In this document: positions 26,324-34,891 of the stretch, piece by piece
How the letters are laid out: each line of letters begins with the position of its first letter
How positions within the stretch are numbered: position 1 is the first letter of the stretch
Assembly (NCBI RefSeq): GCF_026723765.1
Contig: NZ_CP113524.1
Span: 2,589,001-2,653,000, forward strand
Direction: 5' to 3'
Source: Lacrimispora xylanolytica
Lineage (GTDB): Bacteria > Bacillota > Clostridia > Lachnospirales > Lachnospiraceae
DNA: 64,000 bases
Notes under the pieces: model-generated
What the model was told of the DNA's origin: nothing
The model's database searches: none
What the model saw: the letters and a program-made list of their open reading frames with translations, nothing else
Made by a program: the position numbers and the translations under genes

Positions 26324-27505
26324 TTACCAATATGGATTCCAGTCTCCAGACAGCCGGGTAAGAGCTTCCATATAAAAGTAATCGCCCCAGATATTACACT
26401 CATCAACGCCTTCCGGTGTGCAGGTATTGTACGGAGACTTTTTGGAATAGGTGCTGTGAAGAACAAGGCCATTGGATTCTTTAAGATCTTTAACTGCATA
26501 ATTTTTTACCACAGATGCCATTATCTTTCTAGCCAAAGAGGTGTAGGTAGCAGCATCCTTCTCATCTAAATATTTTGCCATCTCAAGCATTCCACAGGCA
26601 GCGATGGAGGCGGAAGAAGAATCCCTTGGCTCCTTTGAACCTTCGCCAAATTCCAGATCCCAGTAAGGAACCAGATCAGACGGAAGGTGTTCCAGGAAAT
26701 AATCGGTCACATGCTTAAAATCTTCAATGTATTCCGGACGCTTCGTATAGCGGTATGCCATGGCACAGCCGTAAACTCCCCATGCCTGGCCTCTTGCCCA
26801 GGCAGAACCATCCCGGTATCCCTGGCAGGTCGCGCCATGACTTGGTTCTCCTGTTTCCATGTTCATGAAAAAGGTATGCCAGGTAGAGTAATCCTCTCTA
26901 ATGACATTGGCAATGGCTGTGTGAATATGCTTTTCAGCAATTTCCCGGTATTTCTCATCACCCGTCTCCTCGGTTGCCCAGTATAAGAGAGGCAGGTTTA
27001 ACAGACAGTCAATAATAAAACGGTAATTTTCCGGCTGGTTCATGGGACCCCAGGCCTGGATAAATCCGCCCACTGGTTGAAAGCGGCTGATAAGCTGATC
27101 CGCTGCCTTAATAGCTGCTTCTTTTCCCTTTTCATCTCCAGCCAGCTTATATCCTGCAACACAGGATGGGGAATACAAAAATCCCATATCGTGATGGTCA
27201 ACCTCTATCTTCTGGTCGATCCGGTCTAAAAAGCTTTCAATCTGTATCTTTCCAGCCTTTTCAAACGCCTCATCCTTGCTCCATTCATAGGCAAGCCAGA
27301 TCTGTCCGGTCCAGAAGCCGGTAGTCCAGTTTACATTGGCAGTCGGCTGATAAAAGCCATCCTCGCTGAATGCTCTCTTAAAGGAATGGGTAAATTCCTT
27401 TAAGTTCTCTCTTACCTGCAAGATAGCAAAATCCATTGCTTTGGTGCATTCCATTTCCGTAAGTTCTGCTTTATTTCCAAATAAGGTTTCAATCTCTTTG
27501 CTCAT
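26324..27505 (-). CDS. ugl: Unsaturated glucuronyl hydrolase, GH88
   Basis: A 393-residue alpha/alpha barrel enzyme that removes the 4,5-unsaturated uronic acid left at the non-reducing end after a polysaccharide lyase has cut. The two key acidic residues of the family are in place: Asp106 in HHDMGFL and Asp166 in FIIDCLLNLPLLYWA. Other family blocks are NWTTGFWTGQIWLAYE and SAWARGQAWGVYG. No signal peptide. The start overlaps the end of the beta-glucuronidase gene by 17 bases and has AGGAGG upstream. Its presence together with a heparinase-like lyase in the divergent operon shows that the locus handles lyase products of a uronate-containing glycan. Confidence 0.92.
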   Translation of the reverse strand: MSKEIETLFGNKAELTEMECTKAMDFAILQVRENLKEFTHSFKRAFSEDGFYQPTANVNWTTGFWTGQIWLAYEWSKDEAFEKAGKIQIESFLDRIDQKIEVDHHDMGFLYSPSCVAGYKLAGDEKGKEAAIKAADQLISRFQPVGGFIQAWGPMNQPENYRFIIDCLLNLPLLYWATEETGDEKYREIAEKHIHTAIANVIREDYSTWHTFFMNMETGEPSHGATCQGYRDGSAWARGQAWGVYGCAMAYRYTKRPEYIEDFKHVTDYFLEHLPSDLVPYWDLEFGEGSKEPRDSSSASIAACGMLEMAKYLDEKDAATYTSLARKIMASVVKNYAVKDLKESNGLVLHSTYSKKSPYNTCTPEGVDECNIWGDYFYMEALTRLSGDWNPYW

Positions 27506-29300
27506 TCTTTCTTACCTCCTCATAGAATTTTTTCATGACTGTAAACGCAGGCTTTTCCCTTTTCCGGTCAGCCGTTACCAGTCCTTTGATGTTGTACCCC
27601 TTCTGATAGGCTCCCAGGCGCTTTGGTGTCCGGTAATCGAATAAGATCCATGGCACGGTTCCTTGAATATAACTGGTCTTTTTAAAGAGTTCTACCTGCA
27701 TCTCATAAATTTCTTTCTGCTCCTCTTCTGAGCCTCTTACCTTATTCATATTTTCACTGGTAGACGCAAACCCATCGGCACCAAATTCGCTGATAACCAC
27801 TGGCTTTTCCGGCTTGGATTCTTCCAGTATGGTAATCAGTTTTTGATAATCCGGATCATACCAGCCATAATATTCATTAAACCCAATGATATCAAGGTGC
27901 TCTTCCAGCCGGTCCGATATCTTTAAGTTCACTGCATCCACCAGGCATGCAGCTGAAATCAAACGGCTTTTATCCAATTCCCTTGCTGTCTCTGCCAGTT
28001 CACGCATAAAATGATATCTTTCGTCCGTATCTGGATTTTCATTGCCAACAGACCAGATTATGACGCTGGCCCTGTTATAATCCCTCTTAATCAGCTCTGT
28101 CAGCTGGTTCTTTGCATCTGCAAGGGTCTTTGGATTGGAGAAATCAATCCACCAGTATACTGGTATCTCCTCCCATAGCAGGAGGCCTTCTTCATCTGCC
28201 AGTTGGGATACCCATTCGGTATGGGGATAATGGGCAAGACGCAGGAAATTGCAGTTCATTTCTTTTGCCTTTATAAAGGCATTGCGAATGTCTTCTTTGG
28301 TTACTGCCTTTCCGTTCTCTTCTGTCTCTTCATGAAGACAAACACCTCTTAAAAAGACAGGCTTACCGTTTAATATAATTTCATTTCCCCTTGTCTCTAT
28401 AGTCCTGAAACCAATCCGGTCTCTGACCATATCTATTACCGTTCCCTCTTTTAAGTATGACAGCTGAACGTCATAAAGCTTTGGACTTTCTACACTCCAT
28501 AGGGAAAGCGCCTCTGCCACAAATGTTAATTCTGCCGTTCCACCAGGTCCCAGTGAAATGGATTCTTTAATCTGAAGCTCTGGTATGGAAAAAACAGCCT
28601 CTCCCCCTTCATAATGGCTTGCGCCACCTAAGGATACGGAAACAGAGACTTGTTTTTCTCTCCAGCCCTCTAAATGTACATTCATACTTTTAATATAAGT
28701 ATCAGGTACAGAAAAAAGGGATACCCCTCGGTAAATCCCTCCATATAAGAACCAGTCTGTGTTCTCACTGGGTATCTGGTCTTGACGTCTGGTGTTATCT
28801 GCCACTACTATGAGACGGTTTTCCTCTTTTAAATATGAGGTGACTTCCACACAAAAAGGTGTGGAACCACCAAGATGAAGTCCAAGAAATTCACCATTTA
28901 AGAAAACCCTTGCTTCATAGGCTGCTGCACCAAATCGAAGAAACACATGCCCCTCTGTTTTCCCGTCAAAAAGAAACCGGCGGCTATATACCGCCGGTCC
29001 CTCATAATAAAAATATTCCGGTTTCACAAGGTTCCATACTGCTGGTACCGGGATCTCTTCCCAGTCATCAAATCCGTAATCCAGAGGGACCTTTCGCCCC
29101 TCTGAATTGGTTTCTTCCTCCAGGAACCATTTGGCCCTCAGACAATTATCGTACATATCTACAGAGAAATTCCAGGAGCCGTCTAAGGACACTTCCCTTC
29201 TACCGCCTGTAAACACATAAGATTCTGCATCCAGGACAGGAGCGAGATAATAATCCTTATAAGCTTCGTTATGGATATTGTCCACGAAATTTTTTATCAT
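27489..29300 (-). CDS. uidA: Beta-glucuronidase-like GH2 enzyme
   Basis: A 603-residue GH2 enzyme, the normal size for bacterial beta-glucuronidase (much shorter than LacZ). It has the sugar-binding domain (about 20-185), an immunoglobulin-like domain, and the catalytic barrel. Seen are FLRGVCLHEETEENGK, NFLRLAHYPHTEW, the acid/base IIWSVGNENPDTDE and the nucleophile VVISEFGADGF. The SEFGADG block is characteristic of beta-glucuronidases. There is no signal peptide, so it acts on imported glycans. The start has AAGGAT 6 bases upstream and lies 10 bases after the permease gene. A beta-galactosidase of the same family with unusual specificity is the main alternative. Confidence 0.85.
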   Translation of the reverse strand: MIKNFVDNIHNEAYKDYYLAPVLDAESYVFTGGRREVSLDGSWNFSVDMYDNCLRAKWFLEEETNSEGRKVPLDYGFDDWEEIPVPAVWNLVKPEYFYYEGPAVYSRRFLFDGKTEGHVFLRFGAAAYEARVFLNGEFLGLHLGGSTPFCVEVTSYLKEENRLIVVADNTRRQDQIPSENTDWFLYGGIYRGVSLFSVPDTYIKSMNVHLEGWREKQVSVSVSLGGASHYEGGEAVFSIPELQIKESISLGPGGTAELTFVAEALSLWSVESPKLYDVQLSYLKEGTVIDMVRDRIGFRTIETRGNEIILNGKPVFLRGVCLHEETEENGKAVTKEDIRNAFIKAKEMNCNFLRLAHYPHTEWVSQLADEEGLLLWEEIPVYWWIDFSNPKTLADAKNQLTELIKRDYNRASVIIWSVGNENPDTDERYHFMRELAETARELDKSRLISAACLVDAVNLKISDRLEEHLDIIGFNEYYGWYDPDYQKLITILEESKPEKPVVISEFGADGFASTSENMNKVRGSEEEQKEIYEMQVELFKKTSYIQGTVPWILFDYRTPKRLGAYQKGYNIKGLVTADRKREKPAFTVMKKFYEEVRKNEQRD

Positions 29301-29310
29301 TTTTATATCC

Positions 29311-30147
29311 TTACCCTTTCACACCGGTTGCAGCAACACCCTCAACGAAATGCTTTTGCAGAGATAGGAACACGATAAGTACCGGAATTAAGGAAAGAAC
29401 CGAAGCTGCCATAATGAGTCCATACTCTGAACTATACTGACTGATAAACATTTTAAGTCCTAACTGCAATGTCTTTTTCGCTTCTGTCTTTAAATAAATG
29501 AGTGGTCCTAAGAAGTCATTCCAGGTATTTACAAAGGTAAATATGGTGAGCGTGGATAGTGCCGGCTTTGACAGGGGCAGCATGATTCTTGCATAAATCT
29601 GGTACTCATTCATACCATCAATTCTAGCTGCTTCACAAAGCTCATCGGGAATTCCCTGATAGAACTGGCGCATCATGAACACACCAAAGGCAGAGAATGC
29701 CTGAAGGAAAATTATGGCTAAGTGGGAATCATTTAACCCGAAATTTCTCATCATCATGAACTGAGGCACCATATATACCTGCCATGGAACCGCAATGGTA
29801 GCGATGTAGGCCATAAATAAAGTATCTTTATACCTGAATTTTAATTTTGCAAATGCGTAAGCCGCAAAGCTGCTGGTGAGGAGCTGTAAAAAAGTTACGA
29901 TTAGAGTGATTTTCACCGTATTCGTTACAAAGGTGAGAAGTGGAATCTTGGTCCAGATATCCAGATAATTCTGCCACCTGGGGTTTTCAGGAATCCAGCG
30001 GATCGGAAAGATAAATACGTCTTTATCCAGTTTTAAGGAAGCAGAGAGCATCCATACAAAGGGTACCAGCATAGCAGCGGTCAGAAGGAGCAAAACCACA
30101 TACAGGAGGCATCTGCTGATTTTATAATTTGTGCTTTTTACTTTCAT
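29311..30147 (-). CDS. ABC sugar permease, MalG/CUT1 type
   Basis: A 278-residue inner-membrane permease with six predicted helices. The conserved EAA loop reads LCEAARIDGMNEYQIYARIMLPLSKPAL (shown in full it is the coupling helix that docks on the ATPase). The C-terminus ends in FVEGVAATGVKG, typical of MalG-like CUT1 permeases. Start preceded by AAAAGGAGGATTC. It works with the other permease and the binding lipoprotein to import oligosaccharides. No ATPase gene is in the operon, which is usual for clostridial CUT1 systems that share one MsmK/UgpC-type ATPase encoded elsewhere. Confidence 0.93.
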   Translation of the reverse strand: MKVKSTNYKISRCLLYVVLLLLTAAMLVPFVWMLSASLKLDKDVFIFPIRWIPENPRWQNYLDIWTKIPLLTFVTNTVKITLIVTFLQLLTSSFAAYAFAKLKFRYKDTLFMAYIATIAVPWQVYMVPQFMMMRNFGLNDSHLAIIFLQAFSAFGVFMMRQFYQGIPDELCEAARIDGMNEYQIYARIMLPLSKPALSTLTIFTFVNTWNDFLGPLIYLKTEAKKTLQLGLKMFISQYSSEYGLIMAASVLSLIPVLIVFLSLQKHFVEGVAATGVKG

Positions 30148-30165
30148 TTTAGAATCCTCCTTTTC

Positions 30166-31233
30166 TTAGTTTGCATATTTCTTCTCACCACGGAACTGAA
30201 CCAGTGTGATGACAAGTACCATTAAGAACAATATCATAGCAACTGCGCTTGCATAACCAAGATTCCAGTTACGGAACGCTTCTTCATAGATGTGGTAAAC
30301 CAGGACCATGGCCTGGGAGCTTACAATACCATTGGAACCTCCTGCCAGCATGTATACGATGTCATAAACCTTAAAGCAGTTAATAGTCAGGATAATGGTT
30401 ACGAAGAAGGTAGTAGGTTGAAGCTGAGGCCAGGTAATATAGCGGAATCTCTGCCATGCATTACAGCCATCAAGTCCTGCTGCCTCATAAAGCTCTCCGT
30501 TGATTCCCTGAAGGCCGGCAAGATAGATAACCATGTAATAGCCCATATTTTTCCAAACGCTGAATAAAACGATGGTAAACATAACCCAATGAGGATCCGC
30601 AGACCACTTGGGAAGGCTTTTTGCATGAACGCCCAGGTTATAAAGAATCATATTGACAGGGCCGCTCTTCATGGGGCTAAAGAGCATATTCCATACAGCG
30701 GCTACTGCTACTAAGGAAGCTACGTAAGGGAAGAAGCCAACGGTACGGAAGAAGTTTCTTCCTTTGATCTTCTGGTTTAAGACGACCGCAAGACCAAGGG
30801 CACTGGCCAGTGTTAAGGGCACCGTTGCCAGACAGTAGACAATGGTATTTACAAAGGACGCCCGGAATCTGGCATTGGCAAACATATCTATAAAATTCTT
30901 CAGTCCTGTAAACTGCATGGGACTGTTCCCATCCCATTTCATAAATGCCAGGACAAAAGCAAAAATAATCGGTCCCAGGGTGAAAACAGCAAAGCCGATA
31001 AAATTAGGAGCAATAAAGGAATATGCAATCAGATTCCTCTTTTCCTGCCTTGTAAACCGCTCTCCTGTCCTTACTTTTTTAATCTGTTCATCTATTTTTT
31101 CGATTTTCGCAATCAGCCCATCACGTTTTCCTGCACCGTCGGCACTTCTAAGCTTAAGACTTAGAGCATCCCGTTTTTTTTGCAAAGCTGTGATTTTTTC
31201 CTGCTTTTGCGACTCTGTTGTTGTCTTTGCCAT
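30166..31233 (-). CDS. ABC sugar permease, MalF/CUT1 type
   Basis: A 355-residue permease. The start at 31233 (MAKTTTESQ) is chosen for AAAAGGAGGAGA just upstream; the ATG 11 codons earlier lies before that ribosome site. Residues 1-65 form an unusual charged, helical cytoplasmic extension, followed by six membrane helices. The EAA loop reads ELYEAAGLDGCNAWQRF. It forms the heterodimeric channel with the MalG-type protein encoded 18 bases downstream. The long N-terminal extension before the first helix is a feature of some MalF/UgpA-like proteins; here it looks like a coiled coil. Confidence 0.92.
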   Translation of the reverse strand: MAKTTTESQKQEKITALQKKRDALSLKLRSADGAGKRDGLIAKIEKIDEQIKKVRTGERFTRQEKRNLIAYSFIAPNFIGFAVFTLGPIIFAFVLAFMKWDGNSPMQFTGLKNFIDMFANARFRASFVNTIVYCLATVPLTLASALGLAVVLNQKIKGRNFFRTVGFFPYVASLVAVAAVWNMLFSPMKSGPVNMILYNLGVHAKSLPKWSADPHWVMFTIVLFSVWKNMGYYMVIYLAGLQGINGELYEAAGLDGCNAWQRFRYITWPQLQPTTFFVTIILTINCFKVYDIVYMLAGGSNGIVSSQAMVLVYHIYEEAFRNWNLGYASAVAMILFLMVLVITLVQFRGEKKYAN

Positions 31234-31287
31234 ATATGGGTCTCCTCCTTTTATTTCTATCATCAAATCAGAAGTTTTCTTTAAATG

Positions 31288-31314
31288 AGGCGGGCTTTTA
31301 TCGCCCGCCTCTCT
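31288..31314 (-). terminator. Intercistronic hairpin after the binding-protein gene
   Basis: GAGGCGGGC pairs with GCCCGCCTC around a short loop between the binding-protein and first permease genes. On the minus strand the T run after it is weak. Such hairpins often allow partial read-through and give more binding protein than permease. Confidence 0.6.
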
Positions 31315-31328
31315 TTGTATCTTAGAAT

Positions 31329-32675
31329 TTACTTGCCTAAAATCGCACCAATTTTTTCATTCATCTGAGCAATACCGTCATCTACGGACATGCTGCCTGT
31401 CATGATTGCATCATGAGCTTCATTTAAAACTGTTTCAATTTCAGAACTCTTCTCGTTAACTGGCATTTCAAGATAGAGCTTAGAGGTATTAAGAGCGTCT
31501 ACGCTTGTTGTATCATCCTTAGGGAAGCCTTCTGTTCCGGAAACAAGATCAGCAACTGTACTGTTCATAACTGCCGGGATGGTTCCTGTAGATGCAAGAA
31601 TCTCTGCGCCGTCTTTGCCGCTTACAAAATTAATGAATTCCCATGCAAGATCCTTATGAGGTGCATTTGCTGGAATTGCAAGGGATGTGATAGTTGCAAG
31701 AGTAGAACCTGGCTCTACACCTTCTGCGTGAGGATATTTTGCAATTCCCCAATTGGTAACGTCGGTATATTCACCTGTACGGATTTTCTCCATTAAAGTA
31801 GAAATAAACCATGTACCCATGTTCATCATAGCTACGTTACCCTGTGCAAATGCGCCGGAGTAATGAAGTCCACTTGTCTTTAAGGTTGCATAATCCTGAG
31901 CAATGCCATCTTCCTGCTCTTTTAATACCATCTCATAATATGGTTTTAAGAATTCATATTTGCCGTCTAAAATAGTATGCTTTCCATCAAGTACACCGAA
32001 AAGCTGTACTGCGGATCTCCAGGTATGGTAATGAGCACCATATACTTCCTGTCCTGGTGTGTCAACTGCAAGACTTCTTGCAAGAGCATCGTACTGTTCA
32101 AATGTCATATCATTGGTTGGATAAGATACGCCTGCTTTGTCAAAGATATCTTTGTTATAGAACACTACCCAGAAATCGTTACGGAAAGGAAGTTCATATA
32201 ACTTTTTATCAACGGTAATCTGATCGGTAAGACCCTTATACTGAGTTAAATCAACATTAGAGGACTGGATATAGCTGTCCAGAGGCTCTAATACGCCTTT
32301 GTTTACCAGTGTCATATAACCTGGTACGTCTTTAACGGTTACTACGTCAAAATTAGAACCGCTTCCTGTTAATTCTGTTGCAAGAACGGTCTGATAGTCT
32401 GTAGATCCTAAGTCTACCATCTCGATCTTCACGTCTGGATGAGCCTTCTCAAATGCATCAATAAGAGGCTGATAGTAAGTGGTTGAGCTGATATCCCAAA
32501 CGGACCATTTTAATGTAGTCTTACCATCTGCTGTTTTTGTTGCCTCTGACTGTTTGGTCTCTGCTGCGCTTTCGGAAGAAGCCTTTGTGGCATCTTTTGG
32601 TTCACCGGCACATCCAGCAAGGCTGGCTGCCACCATTGCACAGGCAAGAGTAATGCTAAGCATTCTTTTTTTCAT
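31329..32675 (-). CDS. Extracellular sugar-binding lipoprotein (ABC importer)
   Basis: A 448-residue lipoprotein: a signal peptide with lipobox ending LAGC (Cys at residue 22), a Ser/Thr/Lys-rich linker, then a family 1 solute-binding domain (KWSVWDISSTTYYQPLIDAF, DVVTVKDVPGYMTLV, and a C-terminal LAWEFINFVSGKDGAE block). It captures oligosaccharides outside the membrane and delivers them to the two permeases. It is the first gene of the operon, with GGAGGG before its ATG. After its stop, around 31290-31312, GAGGCGGGC and GCCCGCCTC form a hairpin that could reduce downstream transcription or stabilise this mRNA. Confidence 0.93.
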   Translation of the reverse strand: MKKRMLSITLACAMVAASLAGCAGEPKDATKASSESAAETKQSEATKTADGKTTLKWSVWDISSTTYYQPLIDAFEKAHPDVKIEMVDLGSTDYQTVLATELTGSGSNFDVVTVKDVPGYMTLVNKGVLEPLDSYIQSSNVDLTQYKGLTDQITVDKKLYELPFRNDFWVVFYNKDIFDKAGVSYPTNDMTFEQYDALARSLAVDTPGQEVYGAHYHTWRSAVQLFGVLDGKHTILDGKYEFLKPYYEMVLKEQEDGIAQDYATLKTSGLHYSGAFAQGNVAMMNMGTWFISTLMEKIRTGEYTDVTNWGIAKYPHAEGVEPGSTLATITSLAIPANAPHKDLAWEFINFVSGKDGAEILASTGTIPAVMNSTVADLVSGTEGFPKDDTTSVDALNTSKLYLEMPVNEKSSEIETVLNEAHDAIMTGSMSVDDGIAQMNEKIGAILGK

Positions 32676-33000
32676 TGTATACCCTCCTGATTTGAATAAT
32701 TAAACAGCAACTTCTTAATCCTAAGAATTTACCATACCTGAATTATATATGAATGTTCCCTTTTTAAGAATGGAAATTCTTTAAGAAAAGATTCACTATT
32801 TATGCCAGAACTTTTAAAATATCAATGAAACATGCAATATTTTATGATTAGCAGTAATATTTCTCTTTTGCATACATATTGACCTGTTTCCTTAAAAAAC
32901 AGGCCGGGTTTTTCATTGACATTTTACAAAAAATACGCTAACTTTGTAGATGTTACCGTAAGACAACACTGCAAAAACAGAGAGGAGACACCGTTTTATT
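32676..33000. promoter_or_regulatory. Divergent regulatory region of the glycan locus
   Basis: This 325-base region separates the importer operon (minus) from the kinase operon (plus). On the plus strand TTGACA (32916-32921) and TAACTT (32939-32944), 17 bases apart, make a likely promoter for the kinase gene. On the minus strand a TATAAT-like -10 lies near 32740 without a good -35, which fits a promoter needing an activator. Two direct repeats of TTTAAGAA (32763-32770 and 32780-32787) lie just upstream of it, a layout suitable for the AraC-type response regulator. The promoters are read by eye; regulator binding is inferred. Confidence 0.5.
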
Positions 33001-34887
33001 ATGTGGAAAAAGCTCATTCCCAAAACTATACGCGGAAAGCTCATGACACTTACCGCCTCTGTCACCCTGCTTATTACCCTCCTGACGACTTCGGTCTGCT
33101 TTTCGGTTTTTCAGTCTTTTTTAAGAAAGAACCAGATTCAGTCAGCCGAATTCAGCTTACAGGTCGTAAACAACAATATAGCAGCTGATATGAAGGACAT
33201 TATATATTTCAGTAAATGGTGCTGCTCCAATGGTGCTATTTTAGATTATCTGGAAGCCTTAAAGGGCCAGCCAAAGCTTCCTACGGCACAAAAAGACATG
33301 GCAAACCTGCGGCCGCTTGCTCTCTCTACACACAACCGGTTAAAGGAAGAATACTATAACACCCGTTCCAACGAATATATGTCACGGGTCATCGTTTCCT
33401 CCATCGACGAGAACAATTTTCTTCAGATGGCTGCTTCTGCTAATTACACCTCCTCTTATGCCGCCATGATTATCCGGAAGCAAAGCTTTTTTAAAACGCT
33501 GTATGAATCTCCGGACTTTCGTTGGATTGGCCTTGTAAAGGATCCTTTTTCAGATATTAGCCAGGAAACCTTCCTTCCAATCGTCCGGCCCGTTTACAAT
33601 GAATTCAATTCAGAGATCCTTGGCTGGACCTATGTGGAAATTTCCTCACGCATTTTTACAGATTATCTTTCCTCATATCCTTTGCCTGAAGACAGCAATC
33701 TATTCTTGTCTATAGGAGAAAAAAATTATGTATTTAACAAGGGTAACTGGAAGGAAACAAATTATCCTTTTAAAGAGAAAGAGCGGCTGTCAGAATCCGA
33801 CTCCTTGTCCCAGGGAACACAGGTGCTTTCTGTCACCACGGATGGAGGAGAAAAACGGATAGTCGTGGAGCGCCCCATTGAAGGCATTGAAGGAATCGAA
33901 GATTTCCGTTTATACCAGGTGCTGTCAGAGCAGCAGTTTAAGCAGCAGAAGAACCTCTACATGCTGATTCTTCTTGGTATCTGCCTCTTCATTCTGTCTC
34001 TTGGAATCTTATTGATATTTTTCTTAAACAGGATTATTATGGACCCCATTCGTAAAGTGAGCAGTAAAATATCAAGAATTTCTGACGGGGATTTCTCCAA
34101 AGACCCTGCCATTGAATGGGACCACGAGCTTGGACAGGTTGGCAGAGGAATTAACAGCATGTCAGAAAATATTATGACACTGCTCGATAAAAAGGTTTCC
34201 GATGAAAAGCAGAAAAAAGATCTGGAATATCAGATCCTTCAAAGCCAGATCAATCCCCACTTTTTATACAACACTCTTAATTCGATTAAATGGATGGCCA
34301 CCATACAGAATGCAAACGGCATCGCCGATATGACAACAGCTCTTGCAAGGCTGTTAAAGAACGTTTCCAAAGGAACCGCTTCCTTTATCACCTTAAAGGA
34401 AGAATTGGACCTGGTAAAGGATTATTTTCTCATTCAGCAGTACCGTTATGGAGGCAGCGTAACCATTGATTATCAAATTGAGTCTGAAGATCTCTATCAA
34501 TGCCGGATTCACCGTTTTTCCCTTCAGCCAATCATAGAAAATGCCTTGTTCCATGGAATTGAACCAGCTAAAACAACGGGTCATATCATTGTCTCCGCCC
34601 AGACAGAGCTTGAGGAGGATAAAAAGATTCTAAAAATCGATATCACTGACAACGGAATTGGCATGACTCAGGAGATGATAAATAAGGTGATGCAAAATGA
34701 TACGGACGGCGTTAACAACACCGAGTTCTTCCGTCATATCGGCATCAGCAATGTAAACAAACGGATACAGCACGATTTTGGCCCGGAATATGGAATCACC
34801 ATCACCAGTGAGCCTTTAGAATTTACTACCATGAGCATACGAATCCCCTACCAACTTTTCGGGGACAACCAGGGAGCAGAAAGGTAA
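33001..34887 (+). CDS. Sensor histidine kinase, YesM family
   Basis: A 628-residue membrane kinase. A first helix (about 18-38) and a second (about 320-340) flank a large extracellular sensor domain, followed by a HAMP segment (FLNRIIMDPIRKVSSKIS), the His_kinase block LQSQINPHFLYNTLNSIKW with the phosphorylated His420, and an ATPase domain with an N box (FSLQPIIENALFHGIEP) and DNGIGMTQEM. This is the YesM/LytS-like class found with sugar ABC importers. It probably senses the glycan or its binding protein outside the cell and phosphorylates the response regulator encoded 4 bases downstream. The start ATG lies after AGAGAGGAG at a slightly long spacing. Confidence 0.93.
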   Translation: MWKKLIPKTIRGKLMTLTASVTLLITLLTTSVCFSVFQSFLRKNQIQSAEFSLQVVNNNIAADMKDIIYFSKWCCSNGAILDYLEALKGQPKLPTAQKDMANLRPLALSTHNRLKEEYYNTRSNEYMSRVIVSSIDENNFLQMAASANYTSSYAAMIIRKQSFFKTLYESPDFRWIGLVKDPFSDISQETFLPIVRPVYNEFNSEILGWTYVEISSRIFTDYLSSYPLPEDSNLFLSIGEKNYVFNKGNWKETNYPFKEKERLSESDSLSQGTQVLSVTTDGGEKRIVVERPIEGIEGIEDFRLYQVLSEQQFKQQKNLYMLILLGICLFILSLGILLIFFLNRIIMDPIRKVSSKISRISDGDFSKDPAIEWDHELGQVGRGINSMSENIMTLLDKKVSDEKQKKDLEYQILQSQINPHFLYNTLNSIKWMATIQNANGIADMTTALARLLKNVSKGTASFITLKEELDLVKDYFLIQQYRYGGSVTIDYQIESEDLYQCRIHRFSLQPIIENALFHGIEPAKTTGHIIVSAQTELEEDKKILKIDITDNGIGMTQEMINKVMQNDTDGVNNTEFFRHIGISNVNKRIQHDFGPEYGITITSEPLEFTTMSIRIPYQLFGDNQGAER

Positions 34888-34891
34888 GATT

